Positions 1 through 37,480 of a stretch of DNA of 64,000 nucleotides are shown here, piece by piece (positions within the stretch are counted from its first letter, which is position 1; every line of letters starts with the position of its first letter). Under the pieces are notes generated by a model that was not told the DNA's origin, did no database searches, and saw only the letters and a program-made list of their open reading frames with translations. A program made the position numbers and the translations under genes. Source of the stretch: Malurus cyaneus samueli (Eukaryota > Chordata > Aves > Passeriformes > Maluridae). The stretch is taken from assembly GCA_009741485.1 (NCBI GenBank), contig CM019236.1, forward strand, positions 32,598,340 to 32,662,339, in the 5' to 3' direction.

Positions 1-1869
1 GCAGTTAGGGTCAGCTATGATTCTCCTGATGACCTGTCACCCCATCAGCAGGCCATCGTGCCCACAGTTATCCCCTTCATGACACATCTCATGGTGTATC
101 TCATGGAAATCCCCTCACCAGATATCCCGTGGCATATCTCACAGCTGTAGGACTGATTCCTACATTCCTATTTTTGTTCTGCTGTTGCTCCCACTGGTTG
201 GCTTCGTTCCCAGTCTGGAAGTCACTCCAAGCAGATTGATGGCACTGTTTTAGAGCTTCTTTTATGTTCAGCATGTTGGTATTTGGGAGGCTTTTAAAGG
301 TTGCTTAAACAACTTTGGACTGGATGTACTGCCAGTGTAAGGAAAAATATATCCTCTATCACCTATGACCAAAATGAGCAACAACAATCAGAGGGGATAC
401 AAAAAGTGTCACATGGGACCAAATCTTCTCCCTTTATTTACGAATGTAAATATTTATTACTTTGAAAGACTGGACTTTAGTGAGTCAGAAATCAGTAAAA
501 AACATGTACTTCAAAAAAATTATTGCATAATGCCACAACAATTTCCAAAAATTTCACCCAAGTATTTTCCCAAAACTGTAATCAGTATATGAGTTTAATC
601 CCTCTAGTGATTTAAACAGATGATCTTTGTCATATTCATTATATTTCCAAGACACATTAGTTCTTTCTTGCAAAATAGTTTTGTCCAAGTTTCCTTCTTA
701 GTCAAGAGCTGAGGATACTATCCTGAGTGTCACAGAGGGAAAAACAGAAGATGGTCTCTTCCATACTTACAAGAAAGGTAAGGTAGGTCCAGGTGTTTTA
801 TTCTCTAGGCTGTCTCAATGTGTTGTCTAGATTTTTCCCAGAACAGTTACACTTGTCTTAGTCCCCCAGGATTTGGTTTCTGTTTGGTTTTATTTGTGTG
901 TGTGTTCCTCTAATGACCATCAATTGCTCCTCCACAGTCAGTTTCTTGATGACTGCACTAAGCAAAGCATAGTAGTGACATTGCATGGTTCAGGACACAA
1001 TCTACTCTAATCATCTGCCTTTACTGCTTCATTCAGGAGCAAACAATTCATTAAAAGCAATGACTGGAAGGAGTAACTGAGTGATACGAAGCTGCAGCAC
1101 AGATTGCTGTTTATTTCTCTGCCTGTGGGTGAAGCACAGACCAACCACTCCAAGCTAGAATGAAATGAGGAAAGGAGCTGGCAAAGCACAGCTGTATTTC
1201 CAAGTAGACCTAAAAGATCATTGCTCTGTAAAGGTTATCTAGTCTTCAATTTGCAAAACATTTGCTCCTGAAAGATCGTCTAGCAATATATGTGTTTATT
1301 ACAGGAAAACTAAAACTAAATAAAGGCACAATTTTGTCTTTCTAACATCTTTAAAATGATGTGAATGACTTCTCTAATGTAAACTTTTCATTATATTTTA
1401 TAGCACAATAGAGGAATTAAATTACTATTCTCTAATATTCTCTTCTATTCTAAAGAATCCATAGGTTCTTTTATCTCAGACACCAAGGCAAATGGAAAGT
1501 CTAAGTTCAGCCTGTGTATATAGGAGAGCAAATGGACCATTGAGACGGGACTATTCCTGCAAAATAGTCATCTTTTGATCTCTTAACACTACCCTGTGCT
1601 AAACTATTTAATCTGCTCTAGATGTCTGTTTCTTTTCTCCCTTCATTGAAAACACACTGATTTTCAAGAGTCACTGTGTAACAAAGGAGTTCAAGTAGGT
1701 TTCTTTTTTCACTGCACAGGACAGCTCCCTCCCCATCTAGCTTGACACAGCCCATGCTGAAAGAAAATATTTTTCTCCATTATGCTCTTCAGTCCATCAC
1801 AGCTATCTATGAATGCCAGTCTTCTCTCCTAGAGATGATGGAGTGGTTTGGGTTGGAAGGAAACTTTTA
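1..1869. other. Noncoding flank downstream of TJP2
   Basis: AT-rich single-copy-looking sequence. Open frames are short and resemble nothing I know. In mammals FAM189A2 (ENTREP1) lies beyond TJP2 on this side; I see none of it here. Confidence 0.6.
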
Positions 1870-2208
1870 TGTTCAGCGAGGAGAGGCTGAGGGAACTGGG
1901 GGTGTTTAGCTTGGGGAAAAGGATGCTCAGGGGTGACCTTATTGCTCTCTGCAACTGCCTGAAATGAGGCAAGATAGCTAGTGACAGGACAAGAGGACAC
2001 AGCCTCAGGTTCAGGCTGGACATCAGGAAGAAGCTCTTCATGGAAAAGGTTAAGCATTGGAGGTTCACCATCCCTGGAGGTAGTAAAGAAACAACTGGAT
2101 GGGAACCCTGGTGCTGTGGTGTAGTTGACAATTGGGGAGTGGTCAAAGGTTGGGCTCAATGACCTCAGAGGTCTTTTCCAATGTAAATGATTCTGTGATC
2201 CTGTGATC
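1870..2208 (+). mobile_element. CR1 LINE fragment, 3' end
   Basis: Starts in the conserved 'gaggctgagggaactggg...gtttagc' block and runs through the CR1 3' region to the terminal GATTCTGTGATCCTGTGATC repeats. 5'-truncated, as is typical of CR1 insertions. Confidence 0.93.
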
Positions 2209-2212
2209 ATCT

Positions 2213-3215
2213 AGTTCCAACACCCCTTGCCATACGCAGGAATATCTTCCAATTGAACAGATTGCTCAGAGCTCCATCCAACCTGGCCTTAAACGCTTTC
2301 AGGGATGGGGCATCCTCATCTTACCTGTGCAGTGTGTTACCTCACAACCTTGCCTAAAGAATTTCTTCCTAATACCTAATCTAAAATTACTCTCCTTCAA
2401 GCTAAAGTCACTGCCCTTTGTCCTGCTACTACTTATCCTTGTCAAAAGTCCTTCTCCAGCGTTCTTGAGGTACAGGAGAGTGATATAAGGTCACCCTAAA
2501 GTCTTGTCCAGGTTGAACAACCACAGCTGCTTCAGCCTTTCTTCATAGGAGAGGTGCTCCATAGCTCTGATCATCTTTGTCACCCTCCTATGGACTGTGT
2601 CCAACAGGTCCCTGTCCCTCCTGTGTTGGGACCCCAGAGCTGGGTGCAGTGTTCCAGGTGGGGTCTCAGCAGAGCAGAGCAGAGCAGAGGGGCACAATCC
2701 CCTCTCTCCCCTGCTGCCCACGCTGCTTTGGATGCAGCCCTGCAACCCCAGCAGGACACGTTTGGCTCTCTGGGCTGGCAGTGCTCACTCATACCATGTT
2801 CAGCTTTCCAGCCATGAGAACCCACAAGCCCTCCTCGGCAAGGATAATCTCAATGAATTCACTTCCCGTGCTCATGTCTGGGATTGCTCTGGTCCATGTG
2901 CAGCACTTTGCACTTGGATTTGTTGAACTACATGAAGTTCTTGTGTACCTATTTCTCAGGTTTGTCCAGTTAGCTCTGGATGCCATCCCATCCTTTTGCT
3001 TTTGTGTCACAAGCACCACTCAGTTTCACATCATCTGATGCGCAAAACCTGCTGAGCATGCACTCAATCTCACTGTCCATGTCATTTATAAGGATCCTTC
3101 CAAGGGTCTGAGTATCCAGAGGTAAACTGGTCATAATGTAGAAGACGGAGGCAAAAGAAGCATTCAGTACCTCCACGTTATCACCTCTCGTAATTTTTCC
3201 CCACAAATCCAGTGA
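2213..3215 (-). mobile_element. CR1 LINE fragment, reverse-transcriptase end and 3' region
   Basis: Minus-strand CR1 of about 1 kb. It covers the C-terminal part of the second open frame, broken by stops and indels, and most of the 3' region. It abuts the preceding plus-strand copy tail to tail at about 2210. Confidence 0.9.
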
Positions 3216-3611
3216 AGTTCTGCCTCTTCATCCTGGTTGGGGTGGACGATCCCTGACTGAGCTGTGGGCCCGGAAGTGGGTGAGGAAGCTGTGCCCCTAC
3301 TGCACCAAGTCCCGTCTGCCCATCCCAATCCCTGCACTCCCTGGGCTCAGCCTGGCAGCTGGGTGGCTCCAGTGGCAGCACACAGGTGTCACCAACACCT
3401 CCTGCCAAAAGCTGCCAAAAGCATGATGGGGTCCCGACCTTGGGAACAGCCCTGTGTGCTGCAATAACCCTGTTTGCCACGGCACGGACCAATCTCAAAC
3501 AGCTTCTCTAGGAGGGGGACCTCTTAGCTCCACTAACTGCATTTAAATCATAACATTATTGTGCTCTGTATATTGATATCACATACCTGCATTCTGTTTG
3601 TATCATCTTTA
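3216..3611. other. Unassigned segment between two CR1 copies
   Basis: Moderately GC-rich to 3520, then AT-rich. It may hold more diverged repeat sequence, but I cannot assign it. No exon is recognisable. Confidence 0.4.
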
Positions 3612-4492
3612 TCAGTGGTCTGGAAAGGTGTCAAGTGCCCCCCCAGTTTGTGGATGACACCAAGTCGAATGGGAATGTTGATCTGCTGGAGGGTAGGAAG
3701 GCTCTGCAGAGGGATCTGGACAGGCTGGATCGATGGGCAAGGCCAGTGGTATGGGGTTCAGCATGACCAAGTGCCAGGTCCTGCCCTTGTGAACCTGTCC
3801 TTGTTGGGTCACAACAGCCCCGGGCAGTGCCACAGCCTGAGGCCAGAGGCTGGAAAGCTGTGTGAAAGGACCTGGAAGCAGAAATTACCCAGGGCAGCTG
3901 GTGAAAGCAGCTGAACATGAGCCAGTGGCATCCTGGTTGGTATCAGCAACAGCATGGCCAGCAGGCCCAGATAAGGGATTGTCCCCCTTGTGCTCAGCAC
4001 GGGCGAGGCTGCACCTCGAGTGTGTTCAGTTCTGGTCCCCTCACTGCAGGACAGACACTGAGGGGCTGGAGCATGTCCAGAGAAGGGAAACAGAGCTGGT
4101 GACAGGTCTGGAGCACAAATCCTGTGAAGAGTGGCTGAGGGAGGCGGGGTGTTTAGCCTGGAGAAAAGGTTCAGAGGTAACCTTATTGCTCTCCACAAGG
4201 AGGCTGTAGCAAGGCTCGACTTGGTCTCTTCTCCCAGGGAACAAGTGAGGAGAAAAGAGGACATAGGCTCAAGTTGCCTATGGGAAGGTTTAGATTGGAT
4301 ATTACCTGTTCTCAGAAAGGGTTGTCAGGCATTAGAACTGCCCAGGGAAGTGGTCGAGTCAACATCTCTGAAGGAGTTTAAAAAATGGGTAGATGTGGTA
4401 GGGACGTGGTTTAGTGGAATGTTTGGCACTGTTCAGTTTATGATTGGACTTGATCTTGCAAGTCTTTTCCAACTTAAATGATTCTATCATCT
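3612..4492 (+). mobile_element. CR1 LINE fragment, plus strand
   Basis: Begins within decayed CR1 reverse-transcriptase C-terminal coding (…[17 protein letters not shown]… is visible), continues through the 3' region, and ends with CTTTTCCAACTTAAATGATTCTATCATC. Frame-broken and inactive. Confidence 0.93.
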
Positions 4493-4571
4493 GAGCAGCA
4501 CAAGTTTTCTCATTTGCTGTGCACCTATCCTATTGCTTCAACAAGAAAATTCTACCTTTTTTAAAAGAGTG

Positions 4572-4786
4572 TTACAGAATCATGGACTTCCTGAGATGGA
4601 GGGGACCTACAAGGATCATTGGATCCAAGCCCTGGCCCTGCACAGGATACCCCAAGAATCACACCCTGTGCCCAAGAGCATTGTCCAAACACTTCTTGAA
4701 CTCTGTCAGGCTGCTGCTGTGACCACCTCCAGTAAATGCTTAACCACCCTCTGGGTGAAGAACATTTTCCTAATACAGAATCATAT
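4572..4786 (-). mobile_element. Short CR1-like fragment, minus strand
   Basis: Opens with ACAGAATCATGGA, the reverse complement of a CR1 tail, followed by the 'ggatcattggatccaagccctggccctgcacagg' type block. About 215 bp. From a different CR1 subfamily than its neighbours, to judge by sequence. Confidence 0.75.
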
Positions 4787-5149
4787 AGTGGGTCAGAAGG
4801 CATTTTATTTTTAGAAGACCATTAGAAAACCATCTTTATCTTTCATACTGTATGATTAAAGGATGCATTTCTCTATGACCCTTTCAAGATTTTTTGTTGT
4901 GTATGGATGAAGAGCAGAAACAGTGAGACAGAACTTAATACTCTGAAAGGTAAATCCCATGAAGGAATTCTGTAGTTTTTCATCAGCTCTAAACCACAGC
5001 AGATTTTTAGAACAGTGTGAAGCACATCAGCAGTGATGTTTCCCAGTTACTTGGACAGAAGGAGAGGAGACCCCAAACTGAAACACTACTCATGGAAGAC
5101 AGCAATTCTAGACTAATACTGCTCAAAAGAAAAATGACATACACAAGGC
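4787..5149. other. Spacer between TJP2 end and CR1 cluster
   Basis: About 360 bp of AT-rich DNA just past the polyadenylation signal. I see nothing specific in it. Confidence 0.6.
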
Positions 5150-5899
5150 TTGTCTAGAATATATACTTTATTATTTGCAGTCCGTGTAAATTTTAATATG
5201 TGACTGAATTTCTACACCATTTTCTCAGTTTAAGCACATCCTGGTCTTTTCCAACCACCCAGTCAATTGCACCTTTATTATGTACAGTTAGTATTTATGA
5301 ATATTGCATATGCATCTATGAACTTAGAAAAATAACATGCAAGGAAAATTGTTACCATGAAACTGATAAAAAATAAAGATAGGTAAAACAGTCAATCCCC
5401 TTTTTAGTGTGTTATGGCTTTGCACCAAGTATCAGATGTCAAAACAAACGGCTTCAGAGCTTCTTGTTAAAGGCACTTACTGTTCTTCAAATACACTTTC
5501 CCATTTAGTTCTATTGCATTAAGAAGTGCATCTCTGGGATCATACTTTCATAACACGGCAGAACAGTCCAAAAAGGCAGCATTAATAAAAAGGAAAAAGG
5601 GGGGGCTTATATTAAAATACGAAAATACCAAGAATTAACACAAACTTTAAGGATTTGGTCCTTATAAAACAGGCAACAGCATTCAGGCAATAGTGATTTC
5701 TTTTCATAGATGCTGACAAAATAATATCCCCAAAAAAACGAACTCTTCCAGTTCCAGTGTATAGATATGTCTGAGTTGAGTAGCGTACCCTCTAACACCA
5801 CCCCCAGTAAAAACATAGCTTTTCAAAAGACTACTGCTCCACTTTGGCTGCGAAGGAAGAAACCTCGAGAGAGTGTTAGACGTGGATATTCTATCAAGC
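5150..5899 (-). other. TJP2: TJP2 3' untranslated region
   Basis: This is roughly 750 nt of AT-rich sequence between the TAG stop and the distal polyadenylation signal. Two AATAAA hexamers lie on the minus strand, at 5279-5274 and 5172-5167, so two transcript ends are possible. I see no repeats in it. The exact cleavage point is estimated at 15-25 nt past the distal signal. Confidence 0.8.
5167..5172 (-). terminator. TJP2: Distal polyadenylation signal AATAAA of TJP2
   Basis: A canonical hexamer on the minus strand about 730 nt past the stop codon. A second copy at 5274-5279 could serve as a proximal signal. Confidence 0.7.
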
Positions 5900-30066
<24,167 letters not shown>

Positions 30067-30082
30067 TGTTGCAGGATATAAT

Positions 30083-33000
30083 CTGTGAGGGAACGCCGTA
30101 CATCCCGTCTTTTCATCTGTTTCCACCACTCAACGCGGTTATGTAATTCTAATACAATAGTGGCCTACATACTCGAACAAATCCTGCCGTCAGTTTCACA
30201 CAGAAACACATCAAAACCACAGCAGAGAAATGTACTCTGACTTTAACTAACTCACACTTTAAGAGATCCCAGGAAAATTCAGAGCTGTAATCTCATGTTT
30301 GTTTATTTGCTTTTAAATTAAGTGTAAGAAACAGATCACTATGCAGCACTTTATTCTTCTTCCAAGCACATATGGGTTAACCCCACCAGGAGCCTACTTT
30401 AAACTTAAAAGAAAAAAGGCTTAAGAAGCACAGTGCAGATGATGTGGAAATTCATATATTGACTATAATATTTTACAGTTTTCACAGAGCTGTGTGGGCT
30501 TGGCTCCAGGAAGCAAAAAGAGAAATAGAGACAAAATTATAATCCACTGTGAATAACAGTGTTTGCCTTCAAACATTTAGTAAGGAATTTGTAAGAATGA
30601 TAAGCTAATCATACAATCAAACAGATAGGTTATTTTATTAGAAAACAGGTCAAGCTATCACTCCCATTTATGCAGCATGAATGCTCTGAAATTTAAGCCT
30701 CAAGTGAACTCTTCCCCTAGACTTTATGTAAGTTTCACAGGCAGTGAACAGATAGAAACACATGCCAAGTTCCATACGCAACACTAACCAAAACCTCCGT
30801 ACAGACTTCATTTTTCACTAGTAGAACAGTTTTAACTGCTAAAGGGCATTCATTTAGTCAGCTGTGGAAAAGTGAAAGGTTGTGTTTGTTTTTTGTTTTT
30901 ATTGGGGGGGAAGGGATTGGCTGTAGAGGGACAGTGCATGCGTTCTTCATTCAAAATGCAGACTGAATTCAGCATTCTGCACTTTGACTGTGACCCCACC
31001 TCTCCACTAGCCAGCAGAACTTTGACGAACAGAGGCTTGCACCTTTATCACTAGGATATCAAGAGGGAACACCAAGGGGATTCAGGAGAAGCACACCGAC
31101 ACCAGCCCCCAACTCGGACTTCCTACTTGGATGCAAGTAAGACTTTTATTAGGGTTTGGTCAAAATAGTTTAGAATCTCCATCAACACTTCTAAAGAGTA
31201 AACACATTCTTCGCAATGGATTCACACTCACAGCTTCCAAAACTGTTATTTATTTATTTATTTTTACAAAAAGGGCAGGAAAAGCAAACAAATGTAAGTA
31301 TGTCTTTGAGACTTCTCTAGCCCTATTTTCTTCGGTTTTCTGCTTTTCTTCTCCTTGCCCTGAAAAAGCTTNAAAAGCAATTAAAATAGGGGGAAAAAAC
31401 TGTGATGACATAGAGAATAAAAACGGTGAAACATCGTCCATAAGTTCGAGCAGTTATAACAGCAAGGAGTCTTTTTCCTTTGGACTATCTCTTCTCTGAA
31501 GGGATATAATGTGCAAAACAGGTGGATTGACTCCACCAAAATGTAAAACAAAATTTTTCTGAATGGAATTTTTAAAAAATAAATCTAGGAATGTTGCTAC
31601 AAGTTAAGAGACCAGAGAGTTGACAGAAAAATGAAGGTGTTTGCATTTGTATGTTTCATTTTGAAGGAAAACAGTATCTCCAGAATAGGAATTCCTCCAT
31701 TGAATTTTTTTCACAAGAGAGAGAAAAATTTTTATTTTTTTAAACTAACAAACAAGCATTGTCCCAGATATTGTCCTTTCACCTTACATGCACGCCTCTT
31801 TACAAAAGCTAACCATAAAGGGAAACTATAGCCTAACTTCACTCCTAGCACAAGAATCCAAAAGCAATCACAATCCTTTTACACATCACACTTACTATCC
31901 ATAGACATTTCAAACTGAAACTCGTTAAAAGCAAACTCAATTCCAATGACAGATACACCGTGGTTCTTTCTGGAAGTCTATCCTGAGACAATAAATTGTT
32001 TGTGAATCGTATGGGGAAGGAAAACTATGAATGATGATCTGGTTTATAAACCAGGAATGTGAAAAGAGAGCTCTCAGAAAACTCAACAGAGCAACCTTAG
32101 AATGTCTCAACAAAACTGTGAATCTCACCACTCACCCTGGTGAAAGTTTTACACCTAGCACTATGTTTTGATTTCTTCCTTTGCAGACAATGAAGAAAAA
32201 GGGTGTTTCCCCACACATAATCTATACAAGGCTGTCCAAGTAAGCAGAAAGGACACCTGAAATGGCCTGGCTGGATTCCTTATGGAAGTAACGCAAAAAA
32301 GAATTCTTTGCCCTCCACCTCTTCCTGCTACTATGGACTTAAGCACAGAAACCTTGCAAGCTGAATCTAGGTTTCCCCTAAACACAGACTCCTACAATGA
32401 AGATGACCAAAACTTGAAGCTACACCCACCTGTAAAAGAGAGACAGGCAGGGACTCTTCCAGCCAGTGATAGCACCAGCCAGGTGGAGGGACTCTAAAGC
32501 TGCATGATCACCAGCATTCCTGGTCTAAAAGATCTGGTACACTATCAGAGGAACCAGAAACTGCCCTCACATGCAACCTACCCTCATAAAGGCAATTATG
32601 ATGGACAAAAAAGGATGGACCTAGATTTACAGGCTTTCAAAGATCCTGATCCACTTCAATTTCTGGAGAACACTAAAAAAATGCCCTCTATATAGAGTGG
32701 AGATTTTGTGAAATGAGAAGCAATCTGAACATCAGTGTGCGCTGTCAAGGATCATACCTCCTGTTTTTCAGCTGTAGGTTGTTAAAGACGTCTACAAAAT
32801 AATGATCATGTAACACAAATTGTATAGTCAGAGCTTGCCAAGCATTACCATAGTGAAAAGTGACTGAGGAGGAAGAGGATCTTTACCAGCCCTTTCCTAG
32901 CCACTTGGAAGAAGACTCAACTAATGTGTTCCCATGAATTATCTGTGCATGACACAGAAGATCTTTCATTAGGATCCAGGAAAATGTGTAAGAACTACTT

Positions 33001-33654
33001 TTACCCTTGCCTCTTTCACAATACAGCCAACATCTCACACAGAAGGGGGTACCTTATTTTCTACCAATAAATGCTCTGTTTCAGAGAAAGATCCTATTTT
33101 TCACATGGGCTCCTGCACCAATACAGCAACTCCCAGAAGTGCAACAGATCCTCCTGAAGAAACAGGTTTGCACAATGATGCATGGCTCACATTAAAGGAC
33201 GAGAAGTGATAAAAAATGGTCTGCAAAAGATGAGCCACTAGAGGTAAAACATAAATTCTCTTTGACAATGGCAGAAACTCCTTCTCCTAGGGGTACAAAT
33301 AATAAACGTAAAGGACAGCTCCATGTTAAAAGATCATCACTTCTATTTTCACATTCCAGTAAAATCAGAATGGTTGTTAACATCAGGGTAGGTTGTATTA
33401 TCAGGATGCAGGAAGTTGGGGAAAAAAATCACATACTGTACAAGTAAGTACACTTCTGCACTAGAATGGGAACTTTTGAAGGAGAAGGAAAAAAAAAATC
33501 ACATAGAAATGAGCAGTGCAGACAATCCTTTCTTCTTCTTCCCTCTAATGGAGAATTATCAGTTACATTATGTAAGGTTTGCTTTCACCCAAATTACTCA
33601 ACAAGAACCAATATTAGCAAAATATTTTTGCTCCACTGGCAAGGTAACAAACAC
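30083..33654 (-). other. TJP2 5' intron or upstream region, proximal part
   Basis: AT-rich DNA upstream of the 30-kb exon. No CpG island lies immediately next to that exon, so it either uses a non-CpG promoter or is spliced from a distal 5' exon. No other exon recognised. Confidence 0.55.
31372..31372. other. Single ambiguous base (N)
   Basis: The only N in the window, inside an A-rich stretch of the TJP2 5' intron. It reflects an unresolved base call. Confidence 0.99.
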
Positions 33655-33760
33655 ATTCAGCAGCCTGGTCTAGTGGAAGTTGACCTTGCTCATGGCAGGG
33701 CAGCTGGAATTAGATTATCTTTAAGGTCCCTTCCAACCCAAATCATTCAGTGATTCTGTG
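33655..33760 (+). mobile_element. CR1 3'-end fragment
   Basis: About 100 bp matching the extreme CR1 3' end: 'gcctggtctagtggaag...catggcaggg...ggtcccttccaaccc' and a terminal ATTCAGTGATTCTGTG. Inside the TJP2 5' intron. Confidence 0.88.
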
Positions 33761-35883
33761 TATTGTCAGCTTTTGTACAAGAAACACTTTTTTACAAAAT
33801 GCATATAGATACAGCAATCTGAAGGGCTGCCTAAAAAGACCTGAAGAAAACATAAATTGAGCATTATGTTTCTGAAAATTTGTTTTTCATATATTCAGTA
33901 AGTTGAATGTCACTATAAAGAAACACAAACTATTTTCCATGTAAAAGAAGTGATATTGTTAAAAGCTTTTCCTAATCATATTTCCTTCAAAAGTTATACC
34001 ATTCACTTGCTATAAATTGTAAACTCTATCCTAAAACACTACTCGCAAGTACTGCATGAAGTACTGCAAGAAGCCTACTCCAGGCACTCACAGACCAATC
34101 TTTGCTTCTTAAGTGTAATGAAAACTTTAAAAAAGATTAAATGAAAACTGTAAACTAAACAATAATGAAGGGGTCTTTTGTTTCACTTCTCTCAGGAATA
34201 GTATGAATCCATCATGACAACAATGCCCACAGTCATTACTTGACACTGTGCTCAGCACTGTTTCACTACAAATTTTGCTTCCAGTTAGCCAAACTACTAC
34301 TTACAAAATACCCCAGTACTAAAGCTCTCAGCTGCAGAGCCAAGAGGATAATTTAGGTTTCTTGACTTCCAGTCAAGTAGCCTGTCCCCTGAAAGGTGTT
34401 GTGCAAGGAAGCCAACACAAAGATTTCCTCCATTTCTGTAAAATGTAAGTCTTGCAGGAAAACAGCCCCTGTAATTGGAAAACAGGGATCAGCCTTCTCC
34501 TGTTGTGGGAGTTTTAGCTGGCTAACAGATGAGGAAAAATTCCAGGCTGGCAGAATGTACATTCATTTCCACCTCTTGCTGCATTATGACACAACAAATG
34601 CCTTCCAGACTGCAAATGGAACTAGAATCCACTCCTATCCAGAACTGGGGAGATACAGGGCAACAGCACTGTTCAGCAGACTATTGAGAATATTAACTGA
34701 CAAATGCATCTAGGTCTCATTTGCATTGTAGCCCTGATATTAACATTCACAGCATAATGCTGCAGATCTCCCAGTGCACAAAAAATTGTTTAACAAATAA
34801 GCCCAAGGGGATGGAAAAAAAGGTCGCACTCGCAGAGAAGATCTATGTTGATCTGGATCTTTGACAAGCAGTGCGCTTTTTAATGCAAAATATATCACTT
34901 CATCCAGCTCACAGCACTTCAGTGACAAACAGTGCTTAAATGCAATGAAGGATATCACACTATCCACCCAGTGATGAAACAGAATCCCCAATCGAGAGAA
35001 TTTCTGCAGAAATTTGCCCAAGCACAGGAAAAAAAATGCACACAAAAATAGGGGCATGGGGTTTGAGTTTTGTAAATATTTAATTTTTCTGCAATTCCAA
35101 AATAGTAAGGGACTAACTTGGATGCTGAAAAGAAGACTGCAAAGAATGTGGCATAAGGCATCCTTTTGCTGGATTACGGCATAAAGCACGTAATCTCTGG
35201 TTAGTTTTATCTGTTTTGTTTCAACTCCATGCTCAAGAAACAGCTAAATAAATACATATGCACTTCTAAAGGAAGAAGAAGGAGAAAGAGGACTTTCTTT
35301 AAATATTTTGAGGTCAAGTCACAATTCACCTTAGGAGTATCTTATAAAAACCCAAGTCAGGTTGTATTTTCAATTTCTTTGTTCTCTTGCTTTTCAGGTG
35401 CTTTCTTCTTTTCAGACTTCATGAAGATTTCCTTGCCTCTAAAAATGAGCACCTCTGAAAGGTTCTCAGGAGACCAACACCCCCTTTTATTTTTGGATAT
35501 GCAGTTTTTTCTTCCCAAACACACAACCTCATAGGCTGGGTACAACTTCACGTGGTATGAACTAAACAAATCCTTTCTGACCATAACAATTTCCACACTC
35601 CTCCTGCTCATTTAGATGCAGCCCCTTGACTCACTGTGAATTTGGCTGTTTAGTGCTTTAAAGCAAGCCAATACAGCTTTCTAAAGCCACAAAAACCTGC
35701 TCATTTTTTTTCCTCACTGAATTACCCTCTTGACATTTCTGTGAGCTGAACTGGCAGGCCAAGGAACATGGCAGAATAAATGTTAGAATCCTCCACCTCA
35801 AGATCAACTCAGACAACAGATGAGGATCCACTTTTAAGGATGTACCAGGAAAACAAGTTTTTATGGAAGGGACAGATTAAATC
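33761..35883 (-). other. TJP2 5' intron, middle part
   Basis: AT-rich, with no repeats or exons I can support. Confidence 0.55.
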
Positions 35884-36865
35884 ACAGAATCTTTTAAGTT
35901 GGAAGTTGCTTCCAAGATCACTGAGTCCAGATGGTAACATAACACTGCCAGGTTCACCACTAAACCACATCCCTAAGAGAATACCTACATGGTTTTTAAA
36001 TATCTCCAGGGATGGAGACTCAGCCACAACCCTTGGAAAGTGGTTCCAACATTTGATAACCCTTTCTATGAAGAAAGATTTCCTAATATTCAATCTAAAC
36101 CTCCTTCTGACACAACTTGAGCCTACATCCTATTATTTTGTCACTGGTTGCCTGGAAGAAGAGCCCACCCCCCAGGTGGCCACACCCTCCTTTCAGGCAG
36201 TCGTAGAGAGCGACAGAAGTCACTCCTGAGGCTCCTTTTCTCCAGGCTGAACACCCCAGCTCCTTCAGTGGCTCCTCATGGGACTCATGCTCCTGATGTT
36301 TCACCAGCTCTGCTCTCCTCCAGACACACTCCAGCACCTCAATGTCTTTCTTGTAGTGAGGGTCCAAAACTGAACACAGGATTGGAGGTGTGGCCTCACC
36401 AGGAAGGGGGACGATTGCTGCCCATGTCCTGTCACACCATTGCTGATCCAGGCCAGGGTGCCATTGACATTCTTGGCCACCTGGACACAGCTGGCTCATG
36501 CTCAGCCACTGTCACCAGCATTCCCAGGCCCTTTTCTGCTGGGCAGCTTTCCAGCCACTCTGACCCCATCCTGTGGTGCTGCTTGGGGTTCTGATCAAAG
36601 TGTAGGGCCTGTCCTTCTGTCTTGTTAAATCTCATGCCACTGGCCTTGACCCATGGATTCAGCCTGCCCAGACCCTCATACAGAGCCTTCCCACCCTCCA
36701 GCAGATCAACACTCCTACCCAACCAACTTAATGTCATCCATCGAGACCATCAATTAACATATTAAACAGGACTGGACCCAGTACTGAGCCCTGGGGAACT
36801 CAACCTATTACTGGCAAGCAGCTGGATTTAACCCCATTCACCACTACTCTGGGACTGGACATCTA
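35884..36865 (-). mobile_element. CR1 LINE fragment in TJP2 5' intron, minus strand
   Basis: Starts with TCACAGAATCTTTTAAGTTGGAA (reverse complement of the CR1 tail) and extends about 980 bp through the 3' region into decayed reverse-transcriptase C-terminal coding. Same orientation as TJP2. Confidence 0.92.
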
Positions 36866-36999
36866 GTCAGGGGCATGGAAATAAAGAAACAGAGGAAAAA
36901 ACTCGGAAAAGACAGGAAAACAAATGCTACAAAGTGGCTTTAAGACTACTTAACATGTATGAGAAAATATATTACGCATTTATTGATTGTCACACTCTA

Positions 37000-37480
37000 T
37001 TCTGTGATGGCATGGCCTCACCTCAAGTCCTGTGTGCAGTTTTGGACACCACAATACTTAAAAAAATGTAAAGCTATTAGAAAGCATCAAAGAAGGGTCA
37101 CAAAGACGGTGAAAGGCCTTGAGGGGAAGCCATATGAGGAGCAGCTAAGGTCAGCTGGTCTGTTCATCCTGGAGGAGAGGAGGCTGAGGGCAGACCTCAT
37201 TGCAATCTGCAGCTTCCTTGTGAAGGGAAAGCAAGGTCAGGCACTGATATCTTCTCTGTGGTGACCAGCTGAGTGACAGGACCAAAAGGAATGGCCTGGA
37301 CTTGTGTGAAGGGAGGTTTAGGTTGTATATTATAAAAGTGTTTCTCACCCAGAGGGTGGCTGGCCCAATGAACAGGCTCCCCCAGGAAGACGTCCCACAC
37401 CAGCCTGACAAGAGTTCAAAGAGTGTTTGGAAAATTCTCTCAGGCCCACGATGTGACCCTCGGGGAAGTCCTGTACAGTG
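37000..37480 (+). mobile_element. CR1 LINE fragment in TJP2 5' intron, plus strand
   Basis: Contains 'caagtcctgtgtgcagttttggacaccacaatac', 'catcaaagaagggtcac' and the 'ggaggagaggaggctgagggcagacct' block. It stops in the 'ggggaagtcctgtacagtgcaaaag' part, without the usual tail repeats. It faces the previous CR1 head to head and ends about 200 bp before the minisatellite. Confidence 0.9.

Noticed and set aside
2577..3038. Several frames of up to 153 codons in 2.5-4.3 kb
   Set aside because: They lie in decayed CR1 reverse-transcriptase and 3' regions and do not represent intact genes.
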